Shown: positions 15,654-24,091 of the stretch, in pieces
How positions within the stretch are numbered: position 1 is the stretch's first letter
How the letters are laid out: each line of letters opens with the position of its first letter
Assembly: GCA_041394185.1 (NCBI GenBank)
Contig: JAWKIQ010000005.1
Location: forward strand, 262,001-326,000
Source: Acidimicrobiales bacterium
Lineage (GTDB): Bacteria > Actinomycetota > Acidimicrobiia > Acidimicrobiales > Poriferisodalaceae
Direction: 5' to 3'
DNA length: 64,000 nucleotides
Notes under the pieces: model-generated
What the model saw: only the letters and a program-made list of their open reading frames with translations
Told to the model about the DNA's origin: nothing
Database searches by the model: none
Translations under genes and position numbers: made by a program

Positions 15654-16712
15654 TCAACCGGTTTGCAGCTGGGAAGCTCTCGAAGCAGCCGCCGTTGCGA
15701 TCGTCCTGATCGGGGCCACCGGAGTCTGGACACCACGCAGCGCCTGCCCCTCGGCCGAACCGCCCAACGCCGATCTGAGGGCATTCGCGATGCCGCGGCG
15801 CCGATGGCCCGGGTCGACCACGACGATCCCCTGGCCACTTCCGCGAGCGGTGGCCACGCCCAGCAACTCCGAGCCGCAGGCGGCAACCACGGTCCTGTTG
15901 GGGTCTGTGGCCAGTTGCCTACCGACCACTCCGTTGCGGACGACCGGAAGGGCCGACCTGACTACGCCCGATGTGTCCTCACATCGGCGCATCAGGCGCT
16001 CGAATGCGCCGACATCGCTAGACCTGAACGGCCTGACGTCTACCACCCCTCCGTCCGCCAGCGTCACCTCGGTGGGGGCGGGCTCGTTCGTCAACGTGGC
16101 GGCGAGCACACTCACCAACGCCTCGACTCGAGCGGCCTCCGTGTAGCTGAAGCGCGGGTTGTCGCGTGTGAGCACGACGAACGCATCTGGCTCCGACCAC
16201 TTGACCGGAACAGCCAACGACCATTCGGATGGCCCGCCTAGCGACGGAACCGTTGGCACTTCGACCTGGGCGGCGCACCGGCTTTCGAGCGCACGCCTCG
16301 CGGCGTCGTGACTGCGGGCGGCACGTCCGGTCACCACTGCTATTCGGTCGCACCGCACGACCCGGCTGGCGGCGTCTGTGAGCCACCTTGCCGGTTCGTC
16401 GAACCGCGACGCGGAGCGCAGGGCTGCGGCAGCCACCTGAAACGACTTGGCGATGACGTCGGAGCGCTCGTTAGCTGAGGCCGACCTCACGTCGGTGACC
16501 TTGAATCCACGGTCATTGAGGGTGGCGGCAAGCGCCTCGGCGTCGTTGCCGGGCGCTACCTCGACGAGAAGCTCGTCGGCACGAACCTGACCATCGATCG
16601 TCTGCACGTCGAACTCACAGATGTTGGCGTCGGCCGCAGCGAAGGCTCGTGCGATCGCCGCCAGCGAACCGGGAGCGTCGGTCAGTTCGATTCGAAAGCG
16701 GTACAGGTTCAT
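15654..16712 (-). CDS. ACT-domain protein with C-terminal degenerate GNAT domain
   Basis: A 352-aa protein of unclear role. Residues 1-80 form an ACT domain (MNLYRFRIELTDAPGSLAAI, DANICEFDVQTIDG), the small-molecule-binding fold typical of amino-acid-regulated proteins. A middle region, about 100-220, is GAF-like in pattern without recognisable ligand residues. Residues 232-340 look like an acetyltransferase fold (VDVRPFRSSDVGAFERLM, IVVVDPGHRRRGIANALRSAL), with the acetyl-CoA loop RRRGIA. ATG 16712 is used because residues upstream in this frame lack homology features. It is divergent from ileS, 238 bp apart. It may be an amino-acid-sensing acetyltransferase; that is inference. Confidence 0.75.
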   Translation of the reverse strand: MNLYRFRIELTDAPGSLAAIARAFAAADANICEFDVQTIDGQVRADELLVEVAPGNDAEALAATLNDRGFKVTDVRSASANERSDVIAKSFQVAAAALRSASRFDEPARWLTDAASRVVRCDRIAVVTGRAARSHDAARRALESRCAAQVEVPTVPSLGGPSEWSLAVPVKWSEPDAFVVLTRDNPRFSYTEAARVEALVSVLAATLTNEPAPTEVTLADGGVVDVRPFRSSDVGAFERLMRRCEDTSGVVRSALPVVRNGVVGRQLATDPNRTVVAACGSELLGVATARGSGQGIVVVDPGHRRRGIANALRSALGGSAEGQALRGVQTPVAPIRTIATAAASRASQLQTG

Positions 16713-16950
16713 GCCAGGAACCTTGAACGACGCTTGTGTCGGTTGTGTAAACGAGATGAAAACTCCACCTCGTCCATAGCTCCGCGACCGTCCCCTACCG
16801 TTCCGACTGGTTAGCCGAAGCCGAGGCGCATCGAGGTGCCAGAAACGGCTGAGGTAATGGGACCGGCACGACGTCACTCGGGCGATAGCCTTGACGGTTG
16901 GTTTTCCAGCCCGATTTCGGGTGCCTACTAGACAGCGAACGAGCGAGACG

Positions 16951-19900
16951 ATGAGCGACGCAGCACCGTACCCACACGTGCCCTCGAGAGCCGACTTCCC
17001 GGCCATCGAGCGTCGAATTCTCGCCGGGTGGGAAAAGGGCGACACGTTCGAGAAGTCGCTCGATCAGCACCGGAACCACGACGAAGAGTTCGTGTTCTAT
17101 GACGGTCCGCCGTTCGCAAACGGTCTCCCCCACCACGGCCATCTCCTGACGGGTTATGTCAAGGACGTGGTGCCTCGGTACCAGACGATGAAGGGCAACC
17201 TGGTCGAACGCCGCTTTGGTTGGGACTGTCACGGCCTGCCCGCCGAGATGGAAACCGAACAGGAACTCGGCGTGTCAGGGCGGGCCGCCATCAACGAATA
17301 CGGCATCGACCGTTTCAACGACGCGTGCCGTACGTCGGTGATGAAGTACACGAACGAGTGGCGCGAGACCGTAACCCGCCAGGCTCGTTGGGTCGACTTC
17401 GACAACGACTACAAGACCATGGACACGCCGTACATGGAATCGGTCATGTGGGCGTTCCAGCAGCTCTACCAAAAGGGCCTCATCTACAAGGCCTACCGGG
17501 TGATGCCCTATAGCTGGGGCGCAGAAACCCCTCTGTCGAACTTCGAGATCCGCCTCGACGACGCCACCCGGCCACGCCAGGACCCGGCGGTCACCGTTGC
17601 CTTCGACCTCGAACCGATCGAAGGCGACCCCGCCAGCCCCAACGGCACCCCGTTGCGCATCCTGGCTTGGACCACCACACCATGGACCCTGCCGTCGAAC
17701 CTGGCGCTGGCCGTGGGGCCGGAGGTCGACTACTCGATCGTCGATGTCGAGGGCGACCTGTACATCCTGGGTACCGAGGCGTTGCCCAAATACGCACCCC
17801 AGATCGGCGACGAACCAAACGTTGTGGGCGCCCTCACTGGTGCAGACCTGGTTGGCAGGCGCTTCAAGCCGCTCATGCCCTACTTCGCTGATCGTGACGA
17901 CGCGTTTCGGGTGCTGGGTGCCGACTTCGTCGACACCGCAGAAGGAACCGGCGTGGTTCACATGGCTCCTGGCTTCGGCGAGGACGACCAGAACCTGTGC
18001 GAGGCCAACGGCATCGAGATCGGTCGCGCCGTTCCGGTGGACGACCAGGGCCGATTCACCGACGACGTCCCCGAGTGGGCAGGCCAGAACGTGTTCGAGG
18101 CCAACCCCGACATCATCAGGCACCTGAAGGAGCTGGGGCGCATCGTGCGCCACGACAGCTACGAGCACAACTATCCACACTGCTGGCGCACCGACACGCC
18201 CATCATCTACAAGGCCATCTCTTCGTGGTACGTCCGCGTCACCGAGATCCGCGACCGGCTGATGGAGCTGAACCAGCAGATCAACTGGGTGCCCGACAAC
18301 GTCAAGAACGGCCGCTTCGGAATGTGGCTGGCGGGGGCTCGTGATTGGTCGATCAGCCGCAACCGATTCTGGGGCTCGCCGATACCGGTTTGGGAGTCTG
18401 ACGACCCCCAGTATCCACGCATCGACGTGTACGGCAGCCTCGACGAGCTCGAGCGCGACTTCGGCGTGCGCCTGGACGACCTGCACCGACCCACCATCGA
18501 CCAGTTGACCCGCCCGAACCCCGATGACCCGACTGGCAAGTCGATGATGCGCCGGGTGCCCGAGGTGCTCGACTGCTGGTTCGAGTCGGGATCGATGCCC
18601 TTCGCCCAGGTGCACTATCCGTTCGAGAACAAGGAGTGGTTCGAAGACCACTTCCCTGCCGACTTCATCGTCGAATACATCAATCAGACCCGTGGGTGGT
18701 TCTACACACTGCATGTGCTGGCCGGTGCGTTGTTCGACAAGCCGGCGTTCCAGAACGTCATCTGCCACGGCATCTTGTTGGCAGAAGACGGCAACAAGCT
18801 GTCGAAGCGCTTGCGCAACTACACCGAGCCCACCGAGATCTTCGAGAACCAGGGTTCCGACGCACTTCGCTGGTACTTCATGTCGACCAACATCGTGCGC
18901 GGCGGCGACACCCGCATCAGCGACAGTGGCATCGACGATGTCGTTCGCCAGGTTCTGATCCCGATCTGGAACAGCTACTCGTTCTTCACCCTTTACGCCA
19001 ACATCGACGGCTACAAGGCCAGCGTCCGCACCGACAGTCAAGAACTGCTCGACCGCTACATCCTGGCCAAGACCCACGAGCTGGTCGCCGAGGTGACCAA
19101 TCGGATGGACGCATACGACCTGCCCGGCGCTGCGGCCGAGATACAGGCTTACATCGACGCGCTCAACAACTGGTACATCCGCCGCAGCCGCGATCGCTTC
19201 TGGGCGCCCGCGGCCGAGACCAGCGCCCATAAGGACGACGCATACGACACCCTGTACACGGCTCTCACCACGCTGTGCCGGGTCGCTGCGCCGTTGCTTC
19301 CGATGATCACCGAGGAGATCTACGGCGGGCTCACCGGAGGCCAGTCGGTCCACCTGACGTCGTGGCCTTCGCTCGACGAGCTCCCATCCGATCCAGACCT
19401 GGTCGACCACATGGACCGCGTTCGCGACGTCGCATCGGTGGGCCTGCGCCTACGAGAAGACGCCGGCCTGCGCGTACGCCTTCCGCTTTCGAAGCTGACC
19501 GTGGCCGGCCACCGCGCCAGCAACCTCGACGAGCTGAGGTCGTTGATCGCCGACGAGCTGAACGTCAAGCAGGTCGAACTGTTCGACGAGATCGGCGATC
19601 TCGCCGAGTTCGTCCTGAAGCCCAACGGCAAGGTGCTCGGCCCGGTGCTGGGCGGCGATGTGCAGGTTGTCTTTGGCGCCGCCAAGCGCGGAGAGTGGAG
19701 CGCGAACAGCGATGGCACAGTCACGGTGGCCGGCCGAACGCTGACACCCGATCAGTTCGAGCTGGGTCTGGTGGCCCGCGAAGGCACCGCGGCTGCGGGC
19801 CTTCGGACCAACGATGCGGTCGTGGTCCTCGACACCGAGGTGACCCCCGAGCTGGAAGCAGAAGGCCAGGCCCGCGACCTGATCAGACACATCCAACAGA

Positions 19901-20112
19901 TCCGCAAGGACCTGGATCTGGCCGTGACCGACCGCATCGAGGTGACCATCGCTGCCGACGCGTCTGTGGTGTCGGTCGTCGACGCTTACCGCAAGATGAT
20001 CGCCGGCGCGGTTCTTGCCGACTCGGTGGCCATCTCGGATGAGCCTGTCACCGACGCCAAGTTGGTGAAGGTGGGCGGCGCCCAGGCAAGCCTGGGCGTC
20101 GCCAAGGCCTGA
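16951..20112 (+). CDS. ileS: Isoleucyl-tRNA synthetase, eukaryotic-type (IleS2-like)
   Basis: Class I aminoacyl-tRNA synthetase of 1053 aa that charges tRNA-Ile. The HIGH motif is HHGH at 61-64 within PPFANGLPHHGHLL, and the KMSKS loop is KLSKR at 616-620. The segment VERRFGWDCHGLPAE and the length with its C-terminal extension mark the eukaryotic-like clade that includes mupirocin-insensitive IleS2 enzymes. The editing (CP1) domain occupies roughly residues 190-400. ATG 16951 (MSDAAPYPHV) is chosen over an earlier in-frame ATG at 16891 that lacks homology. The 5' region shows no convincing T-box. It converges on divIVA across a palindrome. Confidence 0.96.
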   Translation: MSDAAPYPHVPSRADFPAIERRILAGWEKGDTFEKSLDQHRNHDEEFVFYDGPPFANGLPHHGHLLTGYVKDVVPRYQTMKGNLVERRFGWDCHGLPAEMETEQELGVSGRAAINEYGIDRFNDACRTSVMKYTNEWRETVTRQARWVDFDNDYKTMDTPYMESVMWAFQQLYQKGLIYKAYRVMPYSWGAETPLSNFEIRLDDATRPRQDPAVTVAFDLEPIEGDPASPNGTPLRILAWTTTPWTLPSNLALAVGPEVDYSIVDVEGDLYILGTEALPKYAPQIGDEPNVVGALTGADLVGRRFKPLMPYFADRDDAFRVLGADFVDTAEGTGVVHMAPGFGEDDQNLCEANGIEIGRAVPVDDQGRFTDDVPEWAGQNVFEANPDIIRHLKELGRIVRHDSYEHNYPHCWRTDTPIIYKAISSWYVRVTEIRDRLMELNQQINWVPDNVKNGRFGMWLAGARDWSISRNRFWGSPIPVWESDDPQYPRIDVYGSLDELERDFGVRLDDLHRPTIDQLTRPNPDDPTGKSMMRRVPEVLDCWFESGSMPFAQVHYPFENKEWFEDHFPADFIVEYINQTRGWFYTLHVLAGALFDKPAFQNVICHGILLAEDGNKLSKRLRNYTEPTEIFENQGSDALRWYFMSTNIVRGGDTRISDSGIDDVVRQVLIPIWNSYSFFTLYANIDGYKASVRTDSQELLDRYILAKTHELVAEVTNRMDAYDLPGAAAEIQAYIDALNNWYIRRSRDRFWAPAAETSAHKDDAYDTLYTALTTLCRVAAPLLPMITEEIYGGLTGGQSVHLTSWPSLDELPSDPDLVDHMDRVRDVASVGLRLREDAGLRVRLPLSKLTVAGHRASNLDELRSLIADELNVKQVELFDEIGDLAEFVLKPNGKVLGPVLGGDVQVVFGAAKRGEWSANSDGTVTVAGRTLTPDQFELGLVAREGTAAAGLRTNDAVVVLDTEVTPELEAEGQARDLIRHIQQIRKDLDLAVTDRIEVTIAADASVVSVVDAYRKMIAGAVLADSVAISDEPVTDAKLVKVGGAQASLGVAKA

Positions 20113-20121
20113 GGCCTCAGG
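20108..20121. terminator. Palindrome between convergent ileS and divIVA
   Basis: Perfect 14-bp palindrome CCTGAGGCCTCAGG that contains the TGA of ileS (20110-20112) and the TGA of divIVA on the other strand (20117-20119). It has no T tract. A bidirectional terminator role is inferred. Confidence 0.4.
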
Positions 20122-21634
20122 TCAGGCGCCGTGTGCGACGCCGGCGCCTGAAGCCGGACCGATCGTCGTCGGGTTCGCCGTCGCCGTCGAACTCGACCCG
20201 GTCGGGTCCGCGCAGAGCAGCCAGGAATGGGTCATCGACGACCGCTGAACGATCGCTCGAGGACACGTCGGCCCAAAGATCGTCGATGTCGTCGCTGTCG
20301 GCGTTGATTGCGTTTCCGGCCAGCACCGTCTCGGACTCGGTCAGGTCGATGACCACCTCTTCATCGATCTGATCGGCGATCGACGACACCGCAGCTTCGC
20401 CGACCCCGCCGTTGTCGACCGACGATGTGGCCTCAGCCTGGCCCGACGCAGTGGGGCTCGAGTCGTCTCCCCAGAAGTCGTCGACGGTCGCACCCGTGGG
20501 TGCGTCGACCGAGTCGACCTCTGATGTCTCGTCGACCTCGGCCGCCACGGTTTCGTCGACGGCGTCGTCGGTGGCTTCGATTTCGTCGTCGAGCGCCGGG
20601 GCCGAATCGGCGGTGAACGCCGGGCCGGCATCGTCGGCGTCGTCTGTTTCGTCGACTGACGCAGTGTCGCTGTCGATGACAGTGTCGGTGTCTGTGTCGG
20701 TGTCGGTGTCGGAGACAAACTCGACGGGCTCATCGGCCTGGACGTCTTCGGACCCGCTATCGGCCACAAGGTTCTCGACCACGGTGAGCGTCGGCCTCGA
20801 TGGCTCGCTGTCGACCGAAACCAGGCCCGGGCGGGCCGGCTGCGACGACAAAGAACCGAACCGTCCCACCAGCGACTCGAGCTGACCGACCACGTCGCGC
20901 AAGGCTGCCTCGCGCTCGTGGAGTTCGACCGAGATGCGGTCGGATTGGGCCTGACGTTCGGCGACGCGACGCTCGAGCGCGGCCAACTCGTCGGCGCGCG
21001 CCGCTATCGAACCTGCAGCCTCGCTCTCGGCGGCCGAACGGGCATCGGACACCATCGTGTCGGCCTGGGCACGAGCATCGGCGATGGTGCGCTCGGCGTT
21101 GGAGTTGGCCTCGGCGAGGACACGTTCGGCCTCGGCGCGTGCCCCGGCCAACGCATCATCGGCGAGCTTGGCGACATGGGCGTCGGCATCGTCGAGCTTC
21201 GATTGGGCCAGCAGATGCTTGCGCTCGGCGTCATCGGTCAACCGGGCAGCCTCGGCAGCCGCCTCTGTGCGGATCCGCTCAGCCTCGACGTTGGCTCCGG
21301 CGACAATCGACTCGGCCTGGGCCTCGGCCTCGGCCACAGCCCGATCAGCGGCCTCTTGAGCCAGTATCAGGGCACGGGCCACCTGGTTGGCCTCGGTCTC
21401 GCTGGTGCGGGCAACCGGAGCCAACACGGGCTCGGGAGCCGGCGCTGGCGCGGGCGCAGCACCGCCGGAGGCCTCGAGTTCTCGTAGACGCTCGGTGGTG
21501 GTGCGAAGCCGATCTTGGAGTTCTGCCACCGCGACACCGACACGCTCGAGAAACTCGTCGACGGCGTCCTGGTCGTAGCCGCGCCACTTCTCGGGGAACT
21601 GCTGGGTTTCGAGCAGCTGTGGTGTGAGTTCCAT
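20117..21634 (-). CDS. divIVA: DivIVA/Wag31-family polar growth and division protein
   Basis: 505-aa coiled-coil protein. Residues 1-45 are the DivIVA membrane-binding domain (MELTPQLLETQQFPEKWRGY, DAVDEFLERVGVAVAELQDRL). Residues 85-240 form a long Ala/Glu/Arg coiled coil. The C-terminal half is strongly acidic with a TDTDTDTDT run near residue 312, and the protein ends in the basic RRRRRTRRLT. Actinobacterial DivIVA (Wag31) sits at curved poles and recruits the elongation or septal machinery. It is the last gene of the minus-strand division cluster, after sepF and yggT. ATG 21634 fits the family N-terminus. The acidic C-terminal extension is larger than in mycobacterial Wag31. Confidence 0.88.
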   Translation of the reverse strand: MELTPQLLETQQFPEKWRGYDQDAVDEFLERVGVAVAELQDRLRTTTERLRELEASGGAAPAPAPAPEPVLAPVARTSETEANQVARALILAQEAADRAVAEAEAQAESIVAGANVEAERIRTEAAAEAARLTDDAERKHLLAQSKLDDADAHVAKLADDALAGARAEAERVLAEANSNAERTIADARAQADTMVSDARSAAESEAAGSIAARADELAALERRVAERQAQSDRISVELHEREAALRDVVGQLESLVGRFGSLSSQPARPGLVSVDSEPSRPTLTVVENLVADSGSEDVQADEPVEFVSDTDTDTDTDTVIDSDTASVDETDDADDAGPAFTADSAPALDDEIEATDDAVDETVAAEVDETSEVDSVDAPTGATVDDFWGDDSSPTASGQAEATSSVDNGGVGEAAVSSIADQIDEEVVIDLTESETVLAGNAINADSDDIDDLWADVSSSDRSAVVDDPFLAALRGPDRVEFDGDGEPDDDRSGFRRRRRTRRLT

Positions 21635-21741
21635 GGCCACGCAGGGTAGCAAGCATCGTCGGCGCGCAACAGGGCGGAAGAAAACCCAGCAACTATGCCG
21701 CTTCCAGCACCCCTACGCCCATAACACCCGTTATCTGCTGC

Positions 21742-21999
21742 TCAACAACCGAGCAGCGCCCTTATGACGTACAAACCGAGCAGCACGATCCACGGCGAAA
21801 GGTCGAGTGCCACAGCACCAACGCGCACCGGCGGAACGCTGCGGCGAAGCGGTGCCAAGACCGGCTCGGTCAACGAAAACAGCACCGACCGAACCGGTGC
21901 GACCGGCGAGTCGGGAGCGATCGGGATGAAGCTCATGAGGAACCGCCCGATCAAGATCAGGAGGTACAGCGTCGTGAGCATGCACAAGATGTCGGCCAT
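21742..21999 (-). CDS. yggT: YggT-family membrane protein
   Basis: 85-aa protein with two hydrophobic helices separated by a short loop. The segment LLILIGRFLMSFIPI, then LFSLTEPVLAPLRRSVPP, is the YggT signature. It is encoded between sepF and divIVA, the conserved position in Gram-positive division clusters. The precise role is unknown; involvement in septum or envelope organisation is inferred from synteny. It lies 25 bp after sepF on the same strand. Confidence 0.92.
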   Translation of the reverse strand: MADILCMLTTLYLLILIGRFLMSFIPIAPDSPVAPVRSVLFSLTEPVLAPLRRSVPPVRVGAVALDLSPWIVLLGLYVIRALLGC

Positions 22000-22023
22000 T
22001 GAACGAGCGTTCTCCGATAGGTG

Positions 22024-22635
22024 TCAGTGGTGAAGGCCGCGCTCGCTGAGGCGCTGGCGCTCTTCCTGGCTGACCTCGACGTTGGCCGGCGTGAGCAGAT
22101 AAACACCATCGGCGACGCGTTCCATCCGGCCGCCGAGACCATAGGAAAGGCCACTTGCGAAATCGATCAGACGCCGCCGAAGATCTCGTTCGACCTCTTG
22201 GAGGTTGAGGATCACCGCCTGATCGGCCTTGAAACGATCGGCTAGCGACTGGGCCTCGTTGAACTGCTGAGGAGCGACGATGTAGGGCTTGGAGTTGGAC
22301 ACGGGGAAGGTCCTGACCGAGGGGGTGCCGGTGTGAGCACCGCCGGCAGACGGGAGTGGGCTGACCTTGGCGCCCGCAGCGGCCGCCTCGTCACGGCCGA
22401 TCGTCCTGACCGCACCCTGCTCGATGTCGGGAGCCGAGGTTTGATGAACCGGCTCGGGCTCGGCCGCAACCGGACGAACCGCAGCGGCGGGCGTTTGAGC
22501 AGCCGCTTGACGGCCCGGAGCCCCATAGGCCGGGCGACGCTCGGCCTCGACATCTGACTCGACGTCGAGATCGTCGTACTCTTCCTCGGGCGCAAGGCCG
22601 AGGTACAGCAATGTGCGTTGGAACAGCGATGGCAC
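22024..22635 (-). CDS. sepF: Cell division protein SepF
   Basis: SepF binds FtsZ and membranes and anchors the Z-ring; in actinobacteria lacking ftsA it is the main anchor. The short N-terminal amphipathic segment (MPSLFQRTLLYLGL) is followed by an acidic and Ala/Pro-rich linker (residues 18-100). The SepF core is at about 105-195 (VRTFPVSNSKPYIVAPQQF, DQAVILNLQEVERDLRRRLIDFASGL split around residue 148, GVYLLTPANVEVS). A strong Shine-Dalgarno, GAGGAGG, lies upstream of ATG 22635. Its partner ftsZ is 1.5 kb upstream in the same cluster, and the FtsZ tail DVPSFLK is the expected binding site. Confidence 0.95.
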   Translation of the reverse strand: MPSLFQRTLLYLGLAPEEEYDDLDVESDVEAERRPAYGAPGRQAAAQTPAAAVRPVAAEPEPVHQTSAPDIEQGAVRTIGRDEAAAAGAKVSPLPSAGGAHTGTPSVRTFPVSNSKPYIVAPQQFNEAQSLADRFKADQAVILNLQEVERDLRRRLIDFASGLSYGLGGRMERVADGVYLLTPANVEVSQEERQRLSERGLHH

Positions 22636-22705
22636 AGCGACCTCCTCTGGGTGTGGAGGGTACCTTGTTATCGCTGCGGGATCGCGCCGCCAGAAATCGC
22701 AGCGC

Positions 22706-23392
22706 TCACCGAGGCGGACGGTCGCCGAAGATCGCAGTGCCCACCCTGACCATGGTCGAGCCCGCGGCCACCGCTATCTCGAGATCGCCGGACATGCCAA
22801 TCGACCTGATGGCCAACCCATGCCGGTCGGCGGCCGCGATGAGCCTGTCGAACTGTCGTCTGGTGCCGGCCGCATCTGCGATACGCGCCACCCCCATCAA
22901 ACCGTCGACGACCAGCCCACCCGAATTCGCAGCCTCCACCAGCGAGTCGAGCTCGCCGAACGAGCACCCGCCCTTTTGTGGTTCATCGCCGATGTTCACC
23001 TGGACGAGAACGTGTTGGCCCGGCCGGCGCTTGGCCAGCTCGGACACCAGCGACATCCGGTCGACACTTTGGACCAACTCGACCCCGCCAAGCGAACGCA
23101 CCTTGTTGGTCTGGAGCCTGCCGATGAAGTGCCAACGCACCTCGGCTTCGATGGCCGCCACGGCGGCGTCGGCGCGCTTGTCGGCGAACTCCTGCACATA
23201 GCTTTCGCCCAGATCGACCAGACCGGCCCGGTGCGCGGCCAGCACGTGCTGAGCTCCGAACCCCTTGGTCACCGCAACAAGCACCACCGCTGCAGGATCT
23301 GCGCCGGCGTCGGCGATCTGATTGCGAATGCGTTCGACCCGCCTGGCGATCTCCTCTGGCGATGGCGGCGCAAGCCTGTCGACCGAGCTCAC
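22706..23392 (-). CDS. yggS: YggS/PLPBP-family pyridoxal-phosphate homeostasis protein
   Basis: PLP-binding TIM-barrel protein of 228 aa involved in vitamin B6 and amino-acid homeostasis, with no known catalytic turnover. The PLP lysine is K43 in VLVAVTKGFG. WHFIGRLQTNKV and the C-terminal MSGDLEIAVAAGSTMVRVGTAIFG are the family signature. It overlaps pgeF by 4 bp (23389-23392), the conserved ftsZ-pgeF-yggS-sepF order. Confidence 0.95.
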   Translation of the reverse strand: MSSVDRLAPPSPEEIARRVERIRNQIADAGADPAAVVLVAVTKGFGAQHVLAAHRAGLVDLGESYVQEFADKRADAAVAAIEAEVRWHFIGRLQTNKVRSLGGVELVQSVDRMSLVSELAKRRPGQHVLVQVNIGDEPQKGGCSFGELDSLVEAANSGGLVVDGLMGVARIADAAGTRRQFDRLIAAADRHGLAIRSIGMSGDLEIAVAAGSTMVRVGTAIFGDRPPR

Positions 23393-24018
23393 CGAACCAC
23401 CACCGTGGCGGTCTGCCTGGCGCTGTCGCGCCTGACGCGGTGCGAATAGAACGCCAGATCAGACGTACACCGGTCGACGTCGGCGTCGAGCACAGCGCCG
23501 GCCGCTAGCAGAGCCCTTCGCACCACCAGGTTCGTGTCGAGAGCCGTGGTGCCCTGTTGGGTGCAGGTGATCACATCCGAACCATATGTGTCGGCCAGGG
23601 CCGAGGCATCGTCGGCCGAGAACTCATAGGACCTGGCGTGGATGTGAGGTCCGACGACGCCATAGACCTTCGACGCGCCCTTGGCCCACACCGCCCGCAC
23701 GGCCGCTTCCACCACCCCCGCCTGCGCACCACGCCAGCCGGCATGGGCCGCGGCCACCACGCCCTCGGGGCTCCACAACACAACCGGTACGCAGTCGGCT
23801 GTTTGCACCGCCAGCACGGCTCCGGGCACCGCGGTGACGCTGGCGTCTGCGGTGGCACCGGCGTGCTGGCCAGGACTGCCGACGTCGACCACGTCTGCAC
23901 CATGCACCTGTGCGAGCCAGGTCCAGCGGCCGCGCTCGACCCTTTGCCGCCGATGATCGACGCCGTCGGAGGCCACTGCGAAGTCGCCGTCGGCAGCTTC
24001 GGTGAACCTGATGGTCAC
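23389..24018 (-). CDS. pgeF: YfiH/PgeF-family multicopper-oxidase-like (laccase domain) protein
   Basis: YfiH/PgeF family, annotated as peptidoglycan editing factor or purine nucleosidase/laccase domain. Conserved metal-site segments are VQTADCVPVVLW, AAHAGWRGAQAG and the C-terminal DLAFYSHRVRRDSARQTA. GTG 24018 (TIRFTEAADGDFAV) is chosen; TTG 24075 is possible, giving 228 aa. It lies 73 bp after the ftsZ stop and overlaps yggS by 4 bp. In E. coli the protein prevents Ser misincorporation into peptidoglycan stems, which fits this cluster, but other activities are reported for the family. Confidence 0.9.
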   Translation of the reverse strand: MTIRFTEAADGDFAVASDGVDHRRQRVERGRWTWLAQVHGADVVDVGSPGQHAGATADASVTAVPGAVLAVQTADCVPVVLWSPEGVVAAAHAGWRGAQAGVVEAAVRAVWAKGASKVYGVVGPHIHARSYEFSADDASALADTYGSDVITCTQQGTTALDTNLVVRRALLAAGAVLDADVDRCTSDLAFYSHRVRRDSARQTATVVVR

Positions 24019-24091
24019 CAGCGAATCGCGAACGCCCGATGCGGGCGTGGAGACACGGCGGCGAAGTACCAACAAGGCAGAAGCCTTGGCG

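Noticed and set aside
16713..16950. T-box riboswitch upstream of ileS
   Set aside because: No convincing specifier stem or conserved T-box sequence (GGTGG..ACCGCG form) was found in the leader.
17275..19410. Long open frame antisense to ileS
   Set aside because: ileS is certain on the plus strand. High-GC codon bias creates long antisense frames; this one has no domain homology.
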